Positions 1 to 7,130 of a stretch of DNA of 18,070 nucleotides are shown here, one piece after another. A program made the position numbers and the translations under genes. The notes beneath the pieces are model-generated. The model was not told the DNA's origin. It saw only the letters and a program-made list of their open reading frames with translations, and ran no database searches. Origin of the DNA: Pseudomonadota bacterium (GTDB taxonomy: Bacteria; Pseudomonadota; Alphaproteobacteria; Sphingomonadales; Sphingomonadaceae); contig JAEZFL010000008.1 in NCBI GenBank assembly GCA_023417515.1, forward strand, positions 1 to 18,070. Direction: 5' to 3'. Positions within the stretch are counted from its first letter, which is position 1. Every line of letters begins with the position of its first letter.

Positions 1-193
1 CGCCACCACCGCCGCCGCCGAAGCCGCCGCGGTCACCATAGCCACCGCCACCGCCGCCGCCATAGCCGCCGCCGGAGCGCTCGCCGAAGCCGCCGCCGCC
101 GAAGCCGCCCCCGAAATTGTCGTCACCAAACGAATCGCGCTTGTCTCTGCCGCGCCCGCCGCGATCACCACGGCGCCCTTTGTCGAAACTCAT
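1..193 (-). CDS. Glycine-rich N-terminal part of a probable cold-shock protein (partial)
   Basis: The reverse strand opens with ATG at 193-191 and stays open to the window edge, giving 64 residues that begin MSFDKGRRGDRGGRGRDKRD and then become glycine-rich, with scattered Phe, Tyr, Arg and Asp (GGGFGGGGFGERSGGG and similar). The first 20 residues are basic and rich in Arg-Gly. This head resembles sphingomonad cold-shock-domain proteins, in which a basic start and a glycine-rich linker precede the RNA/DNA-binding cold-shock fold. That fold would lie to the left of the window and is not visible, so the family call is inference; another glycine-rich RNA-binding protein is possible. The coding reading is supported by an in-frame start and no stop over 64 codons, though GC-rich repeats make that weak evidence by itself. 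Upstream lies a leader of about 115 bases. Confidence 0.55.
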   Translation of the reverse strand, partial: MSFDKGRRGDRGGRGRDKRDSFGDDNFGGGFGGGGFGERSGGGYGGGGGGGYGDRGGFGGGGGG

Positions 194-309
194 ATGTCTT
201 AATAGTCTTCCCGGCGCCGCATCCCCTGTCCTCTGAACCGCCGCGCTGGGCCGACGCGCGCAACAGCCCCTGGCGCCAAACCCACGGCGCCAACGAATCC
301 CCTTAATGC
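194..309 (-). promoter_or_regulatory. Leader/promoter region of the glycine-rich protein gene, with three GGCGCC palindromes
   Basis: This spacer lies between the DUF808 terminator and the start of the glycine-rich gene. On the + strand the 8-mer GGCGCCAA occurs at 272-279 and again at 286-293, 14 bases apart, and a third GGCGCC lies at 213-218. A purine stretch GGGAAGA lies about 15-20 bases before the start codon on the reverse strand, farther than an ideal ribosome binding site. I could not find a convincing -35/-10 pair. Cold-shock genes often carry long structured leaders, so the repeats could be RNA structure or protein sites; this is inference. Confidence 0.3.
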
Positions 310-341
310 AAAAAGTGGCGTCAAGATAGTGATTTCGCCAC
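310..341 (-). terminator. Intrinsic terminator after the DUF808 gene
   Basis: Read on the reverse strand, GTGGCG (complement of 341-336) pairs with CGCCAC (complement of 320-315) and is followed at once by five T residues (complement of 314-310). Inside the loop a further TCA/TGA pairing can extend the stem to nine base pairs with a three-base bulge. It lies about 65 bases after the DUF808 stop codon and before the glycine-rich gene, so the two genes are probably separate transcription units. This is the clearest hairpin-plus-T-tract in the window. Confidence 0.7.
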
Positions 342-405
342 AGTTTTGACTCTTTTGCTCACACCGCCATCCACAGCTGTCGGCGCGGCGATTTCCAACG
401 CGTTT

Positions 406-1356
406 CTAATGCTTGCGCTTCATGAACGGGTGGAGCGCCGCGGCGATGATCGCGCCGACCAGAAGCCCGAACAGGCCGTCCGCCAGCGTGGTGACGAACC
501 AGCCGACGAATCCGCCGAGCGCGGGGAGCGCGTGCGCCGCGCCCTCCGCGAGGATGTGGAAGAAGCGGTACGGCTCGGAGACTCCGAGCGTATTGAGGCC
601 GGCGACGATGATATGCCCTCCGACCCAGATCATCGCGGCGATTCCCACGACCGACAGGCCGGTCATCAGCTTGGGCATGAGGCGGACGAGGCCGCGCCCG
701 AAGGCCTGGGTCCCTGGGTTGCCGCGCTGGGACAGGTGGAGCCCGACATCGTCCATCTTCACGATCAGCCCGACCGCGCCATAGACCAGGACGGTGATCC
801 CGAGCGCGACCGCGGCGAGACTTGCGGCGAGCAGCCAGAAAGAAGGCTGCTCGGCGGGATTGCTGGTGAGCTCTCCAAGAGCGATCGCCATGATCTCGGC
901 CGACAGGATGAAGTCGGTGCGCACCGCGCCCGACACCATCTTCTTCTCATGGTCGGCGCTGTTGAGCTCCTCCGCCTTCTCGGCGAGGCTCTCCTTTTTA
1001 TGGGCGACCGCCTCCCACACCTTCTCGGCGCCCTCGAAGCACAGATAGGCGCCGCCGATCATCAGCAGCGGCGTGATCGCCTGGGGCAGAAGCCAGCTCA
1101 GCAGCAGTGCCACCGGCAGGATGATGGCGATCTTGTTGAACAAGGAGCCCTTGGCGATCCGCCAGATGATCGGCAGCTCGCGATCGGGCGTGAAGCCGGT
1201 GACGTAGCGCGGAGTCACCGCAGTGTCGTCGACCACCACGCCGGCGGCCTTCACCCCAGCCTTTCCGGCGGCGGCGCCGATATCGTCGACCGACGCCGCG
1301 GCCAGCTTGGCGATCGCGGCGACATCGTCCAGCAGCGCAGCAAGTCCACCGGCCAT
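406..1356 (-). CDS. DUF808 family inner-membrane protein (YedI-like)
   Basis: This encodes a 316-residue multi-pass membrane protein of the DUF808 family, whose best known member is E. coli YedI (about 305 residues); its function is unknown. Recognisable blocks are the start MAGGLAALLDD, TPDRELPIIWRIAKGSLFNK, a hydrophobic stretch ending TPLLMIGGAYLCFEG, AVRTDFILSAEIMAIALG, and VYGAVGLIVKMDDVG. At least four hydrophobic segments are visible, the last near the C-terminus before the basic end FMKRKH. The frame is open further upstream to 1413, but I chose ATG at 1356 because it matches the family N-terminus and has a good ribosome binding site (AGGGAG, nine bases before the ATG). It is transcribed away from the RNase D gene, with about 100 bases between the two starts, and ends in a strong terminator. 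Confidence 0.9.
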   Translation of the reverse strand: MAGGLAALLDDVAAIAKLAAASVDDIGAAAGKAGVKAAGVVVDDTAVTPRYVTGFTPDRELPIIWRIAKGSLFNKIAIILPVALLLSWLLPQAITPLLMIGGAYLCFEGAEKVWEAVAHKKESLAEKAEELNSADHEKKMVSGAVRTDFILSAEIMAIALGELTSNPAEQPSFWLLAASLAAVALGITVLVYGAVGLIVKMDDVGLHLSQRGNPGTQAFGRGLVRLMPKLMTGLSVVGIAAMIWVGGHIIVAGLNTLGVSEPYRFFHILAEGAAHALPALGGFVGWFVTTLADGLFGLLVGAIIAAALHPFMKRKH

Positions 1357-1459
1357 GCGTTTCGGCTCCCTGTTTCGAGGCGCCCCTGTGCCGGGGCGCC
1401 GTCCCTCGATCAAGCCCGGTCATTGAGCCTTCAGCCGCTTGCGCTTAAGCGATGAGTCC

Positions 1460-2077
1460 ATGACCGTACATTTTCACGAAGAAGACCTGCCGGAAGGCGT
1501 GCTCGCGGCCGGCCCGGTCGCCGTCGACACCGAGACGATGGGCCTGCAATTGGGCCGGGACCGGCTCTGCGTAGTGCAGATCTCCGACGGGCGCGGCGAC
1601 GAGCATCTCGTCCGCTTCGGCCCGGGAAGCTCATACGCTGCCCCCAACCTCACGGCCGTGCTCGCCGACCCGCAGCGGCTGAAGCTCTATCACTTCGCCC
1701 GCTTCGACCTCGCCTCGATCCGCGCCTATCTCGGCGTGATGGCGGCGCCGGTCTATTGCACCAAGACCGCCTCGCGCCTCATTCGCACCTATACCGACCG
1801 CCACGGCCTCAAGGACCTTGTGCGCGAGCTGCTCGGACACGAAATCTCCAAGCAGCAGCAATCGTCGGACTGGGGCGCTCCGACGCTTTCAGACGCACAG
1901 ATGGAATATGCCGCGACCGACGTGCGTTATCTCCACGCGATGAAGGAGATCCTCGACGAGCGGCTGGCGCGCGAAGGGCGGACTCAGCTGGCGCAGGCCT
2001 GTTTCGACTTCCTCCCGCACCGGGCGCTGCTCGACCTCGCCGGCTGGGCCGACGAGGACATCTTCGCCCATGTCTGA
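1460..2077 (+). CDS. Ribonuclease D-like 3'-5' exonuclease (single-domain form)
   Basis: The product is 205 residues and consists of little more than a DEDDy 3'-5' exonuclease domain. The Exo I motif is VDTETMG (Asp23, Glu25), Exo II contains HFARFDLASI with the conserved Asp, and Exo III is YAATDVRYL with the Tyr-x3-Asp spacing of DEDDy enzymes. E. coli RNase D is about 375 residues with HRDC domains after the nuclease; these are absent here, as in the short alphaproteobacterial form. The substrate is expected to be structured or stable RNA 3' ends, but the protein alone does not show which. An in-frame TTG lies at 1439; ATG at 1460 is preferred because it begins the conserved region. It sits 25 bases upstream of lptC on the same strand and may be the first gene of that operon, an order common in alphaproteobacteria. 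Confidence 0.88.
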   Translation: MTVHFHEEDLPEGVLAAGPVAVDTETMGLQLGRDRLCVVQISDGRGDEHLVRFGPGSSYAAPNLTAVLADPQRLKLYHFARFDLASIRAYLGVMAAPVYCTKTASRLIRTYTDRHGLKDLVRELLGHEISKQQQSSDWGAPTLSDAQMEYAATDVRYLHAMKEILDERLAREGRTQLAQACFDFLPHRALLDLAGWADEDIFAHV

Positions 2078-2102
2078 ATGAAGGGCTTCTGAGAAAATTT
2101 GA

Positions 2103-2750
2103 ATGTCGCAGCTTGCCGAACAAGATCGCAGGACCAAGCGCCGCTGGGCGCGGCCGGGCTCGTCGCACGACCGCCTGATCCGTCTCGTCAAGTTCGGCCT
2201 GCCGCTGCTGATCGGCCTGATCCTCGCCTTCCTCGCGCTGATGCCGCTCGAGGAGCGCAAGGAAGTCAGCTTCCTCCTGGACAAGAACAAGGTCGAGAAG
2301 GCCAACGAGCGGCTCAAGATCGAGAACGCCCAATATCGCGGCCAGGACGAGGCCGGCCGGCCGTTCACGCTCGACGCCCGCTATGCGGTCCAGGCCAGTT
2401 CGGCGGTGCCGGTGCTCGAGGTCCAGGGCATGCAGGCGCAGCTGCAGCTCCAGGAGGGGCCCGCCTCGCTGGTTGCCGACCGCGCGCGCTACAACATGAA
2501 CACTGCGCAGGTCGGCGTGCTGGGGCCGCTCCTGTTCCGCGCCGCCGACGGCTATCAGCTCAACACGAGCAACGTGATGATCGACCTGCGCGACCGCTCG
2601 CTGCAGAGCCGCGGCGCGGTCAGCGGACGCATTCCGCTCGGCACGTTCACAGCGCAGCGGATGGCGGTCGACCTTCCGGAGCGCAAGGTCGTGCTCGACG
2701 GCCGCGCCCGCTTGCATATCGTCCAGGGGGGTCTCAATAGACAGCCATGA
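2103..2750 (+). CDS. lptC: LptC, LPS export system inner-membrane-anchored periplasmic protein
   Basis: The 215-residue product has a basic cytoplasmic head (RRTKRRWARPGSSHDR), one membrane segment at about residues 28-47 (ending LAFLALMPLEE), and a periplasmic domain with beta-rich alternation typical of the LptC/OstA fold. LptC links the LptB2FG transporter in the inner membrane to LptA in the periplasm during lipopolysaccharide export. The family is very divergent in sequence, so the call rests on architecture plus position: it ends in a four-base ATGA overlap with lptA (2747-2750), and lptB and rpoN follow, the classical lpt-rpoN order. Several segments (LDARYAVQ, YQLNTSNVMIDLRDRSLQS) resemble alphaproteobacterial LptC. 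The ribosome binding site before 2103 is weak. Confidence 0.88.
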   Translation: MSQLAEQDRRTKRRWARPGSSHDRLIRLVKFGLPLLIGLILAFLALMPLEERKEVSFLLDKNKVEKANERLKIENAQYRGQDEAGRPFTLDARYAVQASSAVPVLEVQGMQAQLQLQEGPASLVADRARYNMNTAQVGVLGPLLFRAADGYQLNTSNVMIDLRDRSLQSRGAVSGRIPLGTFTAQRMAVDLPERKVVLDGRARLHIVQGGLNRQP

Positions 2751-3301
2751 CGCGCCGTTTCCTCACCATCGCCGGCTTCGGCCTGGCTGCCGCCGCGGGC
2801 GGGATCGCGCTTGCGCCGGCGCTCGCGCAGGTGCCCGGGTCGGCGCTGCAGAATCACGATACCAACGCCCCGGTCGACGTCGCCGCCGACCGCATCGAGG
2901 TGCAGGACCGGCTCGACCGCGCCGTCTTCTCGGGCAATGTCGACGTCCGCCAGGGGCGCCTGCAGCTCAATTCCGAGCGCATCACCGTGGCTTATTCGAG
3001 CCGGGGCGGCATCGACATCGACCGCATCGACGCAACGGGCGGAGTCCGCCTGACCAGCCCGTCCGAGACCGCTCGGAGCGAATCCGCCATCTACGACTTG
3101 AACGAGCGCATCGTCACGATGCTCGGCAACGTCGTTCTGAACCAGGGCGAGAATGTCGTCCGCGGCGGCCGCCTCGTGCTCGATCTCGACACCGGCCGAG
3201 CGGTGATGGACGGCGGCGTGCCGGGCGCACGCGGCACTGGCACCAACCCCAATGGTCGGGTCACCGGCCGCTTCACCGTGCCCCAGGGCCGCGGCGGCTG
3301 A
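2747..3301 (+). CDS. lptA: LptA, periplasmic LPS transport bridge protein
   Basis: The 184-residue product starts with a signal peptide (MTRRFLTIAGFGLAAAAGG..., likely cut after ALA at residue 27) followed by an OstA-type beta domain: DVAADRIEVQDRLDRAVFSGNVDVRQGRLQLNSE is arranged in the usual repeated strands, with ATGGVRLTSPSETARSE and MLGNVVLNQGENVVRGG farther on. LptA monomers form the periplasmic bridge that carries lipopolysaccharide from LptC to LptD at the outer membrane. The start codon overlaps the lptC stop (ATGA), suggesting translational coupling. The C-terminus is glycine- and arginine-rich (GRFTVPQGRGG). The length fits the family. A 107-base hairpin-rich spacer follows before lptB. 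Confidence 0.92.
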   Translation: MTRRFLTIAGFGLAAAAGGIALAPALAQVPGSALQNHDTNAPVDVAADRIEVQDRLDRAVFSGNVDVRQGRLQLNSERITVAYSSRGGIDIDRIDATGGVRLTSPSETARSESAIYDLNERIVTMLGNVVLNQGENVVRGGRLVLDLDTGRAVMDGGVPGARGTGTNPNGRVTGRFTVPQGRGG

Positions 3302-3408
3302 GCCTTTCCCGATCTGGGTCGACGGATTTTCCGTCCCGCCTGCCCCGCGCGGGTTGAGGCGGCGGGCACCATGGCCTAAGTCGCTGGTTTCCGGGGCACA
3401 GGCTTTCA
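3302..3408 (+). other. Hairpin-rich lptA-lptB intercistronic spacer
   Basis: In an otherwise tight operon this 107-base spacer holds a perfect hairpin at 3321-3335 (GACGGA, loop TTT, TCCGTC), then an outer pair CCCGCC (3335-3340) with GGCGGG (3361-3366) that encloses the perfect palindrome CCCGCGCGGG (3344-3353). There is no T tract after the stems, so a plain intrinsic terminator is unlikely. An attenuation, RNA-stability or processing role is possible. The lptB start at 3409 has only a weak ribosome binding site nearby. Confidence 0.4.
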
Positions 3409-4197
3409 ATGAACGAGACGATTGCGATCACCCGCCACGACGACGCGGCTGACGCTGCCGAAGCGGCCGCGGCGACGCGCGGCCTGTCGGTCGTCTCGAT
3501 CGCCAAATCCTACGACAAGAAAGTGGTGCTGTCCGACGTGTCGCTCCATGTCGAGCGCGGCGAGGTGCTTGGCCTGCTCGGACCCAACGGTGCCGGCAAG
3601 ACCACCTGCTTCTACTCGATCATGGGTCTGGTGAAGCCGGACAGCGGCCGAATCATGCTCGACGGCCAGGACATTACCGGCCTGCCGATGTACCGCCGAG
3701 CCATTCTCGGCCTCGGCTACCTTCCGCAGGAAACCTCGATCTTCCGCGGCCTCACCGTCGCCCAGAACATCATGGCGGTCCTGGAGATCGCCGAGCCCGA
3801 CCGCCATGCGCGGCGCGAACGGCTGGAGCAGCTCCTCTCCGAATTCCACATCGAACGGCTTCGCGACGCGCCGGCGACCGCCTTGTCGGGCGGCGAGCGG
3901 CGCCGCTGCGAGATCGCCCGGGCGCTTGCCGCCAACCCCTCGATCATGCTCCTCGACGAGCCGTTCGCCGGCATCGACCCGATCTCGATCGGCGACATTC
4001 GCGACCTCATCAAGGAGCTGAAGCAGCGCGACATCGGCGTTCTGATCACCGACCATAATGTCCGCGAGACGCTCGACATCGTCGACCGCGCCTGCATCAT
4101 CTATGGCGGCCAGGTGCTGTTCGCCGGGAGCCCCGAAGACCTCGTGCTCGACGAGAATGTCCGCCGCCTCTATCTCGGCGAAAGCTTCGCTCTCTAG
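3409..4197 (+). CDS. lptB: LptB, ATPase subunit of the LPS export ABC transporter
   Basis: The 262-residue ABC ATPase has a Walker A motif GPNGAGKT at residues 58-65, a Q-loop region YLPQETSIFRGLTV, the signature LSGGERRR beginning at residue 159, Walker B IMLLDEP at residues 179-185 followed by FAGIDPISI, and the H-loop in LITDHNVRET. The YLPQETSIFRGLTVAQN and GIDPISIGDI segments are characteristic of LptB among ABC ATPases. It powers extraction of lipopolysaccharide from the inner membrane with LptF and LptG, which are not in the window. Compared with the E. coli protein (about 241 residues) it has an extra Ala/Asp-rich N-terminal stretch of about 20 residues (HDDAADAAEAAAATRG). If that extension is an annotation artefact, the true start would lie somewhat downstream. 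Confidence 0.96.
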   Translation: MNETIAITRHDDAADAAEAAAATRGLSVVSIAKSYDKKVVLSDVSLHVERGEVLGLLGPNGAGKTTCFYSIMGLVKPDSGRIMLDGQDITGLPMYRRAILGLGYLPQETSIFRGLTVAQNIMAVLEIAEPDRHARRERLEQLLSEFHIERLRDAPATALSGGERRRCEIARALAANPSIMLLDEPFAGIDPISIGDIRDLIKELKQRDIGVLITDHNVRETLDIVDRACIIYGGQVLFAGSPEDLVLDENVRRLYLGESFAL

Positions 4198-4316
4198 CGC
4201 ATTTGCGCCATCGTTACGCTGCTGAACCGAGCATAATCGGGGAAAATTCGCTGCGGGCACGATTCGTGCTTGTATGGGAATGACATCGGTAACCATTGGT
4301 GGAATAAGGAGCGGGC
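4198..4316 (+). promoter_or_regulatory. lptB-rpoN spacer with small hairpins and the rpoN ribosome binding site
   Basis: The 119-base spacer has two short perfect inverted repeats: GCGCATTTGCGC at 4197-4208, touching the lptB stop, and GCACGATTCGTGC at 4257-4269. The rpoN ribosome binding site AAGGAG (4306-4311) is five bases before the ATG and is strong. I could not assign a definite promoter, but the length and the locally lower GC would allow one, so rpoN may have its own promoter in addition to read-through from lptB. Confidence 0.4.
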
Positions 4317-5837
4317 ATGAGCCTCGCTCCTCGCCTCGACCTGCGCCAGAGCCAGCAGCTGGTCATGACGCCGCAGCTTCAGCAGGCGATCAAGCTGCTG
4401 ACTCTGTCGAACCTCGAGATCGAGACCTTCATCGCCGAGGAACTGGAGCGCAACCCCCTGCTCGACACCGGCGGCGATGACGCCGGACCCGCGCTGGACA
4501 TGCCGGAGCCCCCCGGCGACGCAACGCTTGAGGCGACCGAGCCCGAAGGTTTGGACGAGATCGTTCGCCCGGATGCGCCGCTCGCGGAAACCGCGCTCGA
4601 CATCGATCCGCACAGCGACGATTTCGCACAGGACAGCGCCGCCGACCGGATCGGCGGGCTCGACGGCGGCCTCGGCCTTACAGGCACGGCCGCAGGAGCA
4701 GGCGGTGGCGAGGACGGCCCCGATTTCGACAGTTTCGAAGGCGCCGGCCGCAACCTCCACGAGCATCTTATGGCGCAGGCCGGCGAGCTACTGTCCGGCG
4801 CGGACCTGTTCATCGCCGAGCGCATCATCGACCAGATCGACGAGACCGGCTATTTCCTCGGCTCGCTCGTCGATCTCGCGCAGAAGCTCGGAATCTCGCT
4901 CGCCGACGCCGAGCGCGTGCTGGGCGTCATCCACACGCTCGACCCGGCCGGCATCGGCGCCCGCAACCTCGCCGAATGCCTCGCGCTTCAGGCGAGGGAC
5001 GCCGACCGCTACGATCCGGCGATGGCGCGGCTGATCGCCAATCTCGACTATCTCGCCAAAGGCAATTTCACGGCCCTGAAGCGCATCTGCGGAGTCGACG
5101 ACGAGGATCTCGCCGACATGATCCGCGAATTGAGGGCCTATGATCCCAAGCCCGGCTGCCGCTTCGAGCGCGAGGATCGGGTGGATGCGGTCGTGCCCGA
5201 CATCATCGTCGCGCGCCGCGGCGTGGGCTGGGCCATCGAGCTCAACAGCGCCACCCTGCCCCGGCTGCTCGTCAACCGCACTTATTATGCCGAGCTCGCC
5301 ACCGGCGCTCAGGACAAGAAGTCGAAGGCCTGGCTCGCCGAATGCCTCGCCGACGCCAACTGGCTGATGAAGGCGCTCGACCAGCGCGCCCGAACCATCA
5401 TCAAGGTCGCCACCGAGCTGGTGAAGCAGCAGGACGGCTTCTTCCGCCACGGCGTCTCGCACCTCAAGCCGCTCACACTGCGCACCGTCGCCGAGCAGAT
5501 CGGGATGCACGAATCGACGGTCAGCCGGGTCACCTCGAACAAATATCTGACCTGCGACCGCGGGCTGTTCGAGCTCAAATATTTCTTCACCAGCGGCATC
5601 CAGTCGGCCGATGGCGGCGACGCGGTCTCGGCCGAGGCGGTCAAGAGCCGCATCAAGGCGCTGATCGCCGCCGAGGATCCGCACAAGATCCTCTCCGACG
5701 ACACATTGGTCGACATGCTCAAGGGCGAGGGCTTCGACATCGCGCGCCGCACCGTCGCCAAGTATCGCGAAGCGATGGGCATCGGCTCCTCAGTGCAGCG
5801 CCGCCGCCAGAAGGCGATCGGCGCACGCGCCGCCTAG
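4317..5837 (+). CDS. rpoN: RNA polymerase sigma-54 factor RpoN
   Basis: The 506-residue product has the complete sigma-54 layout. The glutamine- and leucine-rich region I lies at the start (LDLRQSQQLVMTPQLQQAIKLL and NLEIETFIAEELERNPLLD), where it contacts enhancer-binding activators. An acidic, variable region II covers roughly residues 55-135. The core-binding domain includes YDPKPGCRF. The helix-turn-helix is TVAEQIGMHESTVSRVTSNKY, and the RpoN box ARRTVAKYRE lies at residues 476-485 near the C-terminus and recognises the -24 element. All key parts are present, so the factor should be functional. It follows lptB as in many proteobacteria, but the usual next genes (hpf and ptsN) are missing: rpoN ends 42 bases from the convergent hutI. 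The start is supported by a strong AAGGAG site. Confidence 0.97.
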   Translation: MSLAPRLDLRQSQQLVMTPQLQQAIKLLTLSNLEIETFIAEELERNPLLDTGGDDAGPALDMPEPPGDATLEATEPEGLDEIVRPDAPLAETALDIDPHSDDFAQDSAADRIGGLDGGLGLTGTAAGAGGGEDGPDFDSFEGAGRNLHEHLMAQAGELLSGADLFIAERIIDQIDETGYFLGSLVDLAQKLGISLADAERVLGVIHTLDPAGIGARNLAECLALQARDADRYDPAMARLIANLDYLAKGNFTALKRICGVDDEDLADMIRELRAYDPKPGCRFEREDRVDAVVPDIIVARRGVGWAIELNSATLPRLLVNRTYYAELATGAQDKKSKAWLAECLADANWLMKALDQRARTIIKVATELVKQQDGFFRHGVSHLKPLTLRTVAEQIGMHESTVSRVTSNKYLTCDRGLFELKYFFTSGIQSADGGDAVSAEAVKSRIKALIAAEDPHKILSDDTLVDMLKGEGFDIARRTVAKYREAMGIGSSVQRRRQKAIGARAA

Positions 5838-5879
5838 CAATTCTCGAGGCCGCGGGCGGCCGCGCGCCCTCTTGCCGGA
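5838..5879. terminator. Possible bidirectional terminator between rpoN and hutI
   Basis: The 42-base convergent gap holds a five-base-pair hairpin (GGCCG at 5848-5852 with CGGCC at 5857-5861), overlapping an alternative pairing GGGCG/CGCCC just after. Its position between two converging genes suits a terminator, but there is no T tract on either side, so this is a weak call. Confidence 0.3.
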
Positions 5880-7091
5880 CTAGGCTTCGGCGCCGCCGAA
5901 CAACCGCCGCTGCGGCCCGGGATGGCCGATCCAGTAGCACAGCTCGGCGGGGCGGGTGACCTCCCACACGCACAGATCGGCGATCTTGCCGGTGCTGATC
6001 GAGCCGATCTCGTCCTCCCGGCCGAGCGCCCGAGCGGCGTTCAACGTCATGCCCGCCAACGCTTCCTCCGGAGTCAGCCCGAACAGGGTGCAGGCCATGC
6101 TAAGCATGAGCGTGGGCGACAGGACCGGCGAGGTGCCCGGGTTGCAGTCGGTCGCCACCGCCATCGGCACCTTGTGCTTGCGCAGAAGGTCGACCGGCGG
6201 CTTGCGGGTCTCCTTGAGCGCGTAGAAGGCGCCGGGCAGAAGCACTCCGACCATTCCGGCGCGCGCCATCGCTTCCGCGCCGGCCTCGTCGAGATGCTCG
6301 AGATGGTCGGCGGACAGCGCTCCGTAACGGGCCGCGAGTGCGGCCCCGCTCAAGTTGCTGAGCTGCTCGGCGTGGAGCTTGATCCTGAGCCCGGCGGCGG
6401 CGGCGGCTTCGAATACTTCCTGAACCTCTGGGGGGGTGAAGCCGATCCCCTCGCAGAAGGCGTCGACCGCCTCTGCAAGGCCGAGCGCCTTGGCGGCCGG
6501 GATGATCTCGTCGGTGGCGAGGCGGACGAAGGCCTCGCGGCGGTCCTTGTAGTCGTGCGGAAGCGCGTGAAGCGCGAGCAGGGTGGGCGCGATGCGCACG
6601 GCGCGGTCGCGGCCGAGCGCCTGCACCGCCTTGAGCATCTTGAGCTCGGTAGCCTTGTCGAGGCCGTAGCCCGACTTGATCTCGATGGTGGTGACTCCGC
6701 CGCGCATCAGCGCTTCCAATCGCGGCAGCGCCTGATCGACCAGATCCTGCTCGCTCGCCGCGCGCGTCGCGGAGACGGTCGAGACGATGCCGCCGCCGGC
6801 CTTGGCGATGTTCTCGTAGCTCGCGCCCTGGAGGCGCATCTCGAACTCGTTGGAGCGGTTGCCGCCGAACACGAGATGGGTGTGGCAGTCGACCAGGCCC
6901 GGCGTCACCCAGGCGCCGCCGAGCGCCTCGACTCGTTTGGCGCGCGAGCCGGCGAGCTCGGAGCGACGGCCGACCTGGACGATTCGACCGTCGATGACTC
7001 CGATCGCGCCATTCTCGATCGCCCCGAACGGTCCAGGCACAGCCGGGTCCATCGTCGCGATGTTGCAGTCGGTGAGGACAAGATCCCACAT
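5880..7091 (-). CDS. hutI: Imidazolonepropionase HutI
   Basis: The 403-residue amidohydrolase converts 4-imidazolone-5-propanoate plus water to N-formimino-L-glutamate, the third step of histidine degradation, in the cytoplasm. Metal-site motifs are visible: CHTH at residues 69-72 after PGLVD, KLHAEQ, SADHLEHL, and ATDCNPGTSP late in the sequence. Family-specific blocks include FGGNRSNEFEMRLQGASYENIAKAGGGI (residues about 75-102) and EIKSGYGLD. The length is typical (about 400). The frame is open far upstream, opposite the ureohydrolase, but MWDLVLTDCNIATMDP at 7091 is the right start, with AAGGCGAG as ribosome binding site. No hutH, hutU or hutC is present in the window. It is divergent from the ureohydrolase gene with only 39 bases between start codons. 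Confidence 0.95.
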   Translation of the reverse strand: MWDLVLTDCNIATMDPAVPGPFGAIENGAIGVIDGRIVQVGRRSELAGSRAKRVEALGGAWVTPGLVDCHTHLVFGGNRSNEFEMRLQGASYENIAKAGGGIVSTVSATRAASEQDLVDQALPRLEALMRGGVTTIEIKSGYGLDKATELKMLKAVQALGRDRAVRIAPTLLALHALPHDYKDRREAFVRLATDEIIPAAKALGLAEAVDAFCEGIGFTPPEVQEVFEAAAAAGLRIKLHAEQLSNLSGAALAARYGALSADHLEHLDEAGAEAMARAGMVGVLLPGAFYALKETRKPPVDLLRKHKVPMAVATDCNPGTSPVLSPTLMLSMACTLFGLTPEEALAGMTLNAARALGREDEIGSISTGKIADLCVWEVTRPAELCYWIGHPGPQRRLFGGAEA

Positions 7092-7130
7092 GCACTCGCC
7101 TTTGGCATGAAGGAGCGATAAGCGCCAACC
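7092..7130. promoter_or_regulatory. 39-base divergent spacer between hutI and the ureohydrolase gene
   Basis: Both genes start from this very short spacer, so the two promoters must overlap each other or the opposite coding region, or one gene depends on another promoter. It contains a ribosome binding sequence for hutI (AAGGCGAG in reverse orientation) and AAGGAG in the forward direction, about 15 bases before the ureohydrolase ATG and thus rather far. I found no clear operator palindrome. Confidence 0.35.

Noticed and set aside
1..120. CCGCCG-type microsatellite or CRISPR-like repeat at the left edge
   Set aside because: The repeat follows codon structure for glycine in an in-frame gene and has no regular spacers.
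346..1455. Long forward open frame opposite the DUF808 gene
   Set aside because: It mirrors the DUF808 coding region, its product is low in hydrophobic order and very rich in Asp, Arg, Gly and Gln, and the reverse-strand frame has clear family motifs.
7100..7125. Sigma-54 promoter-like TGGC...GC sequence before the ureohydrolase gene
   Set aside because: GG and GC are nine bases apart here, not the required ten, and the flanking bases do not fit the TGGCAC-N5-TTGC consensus.
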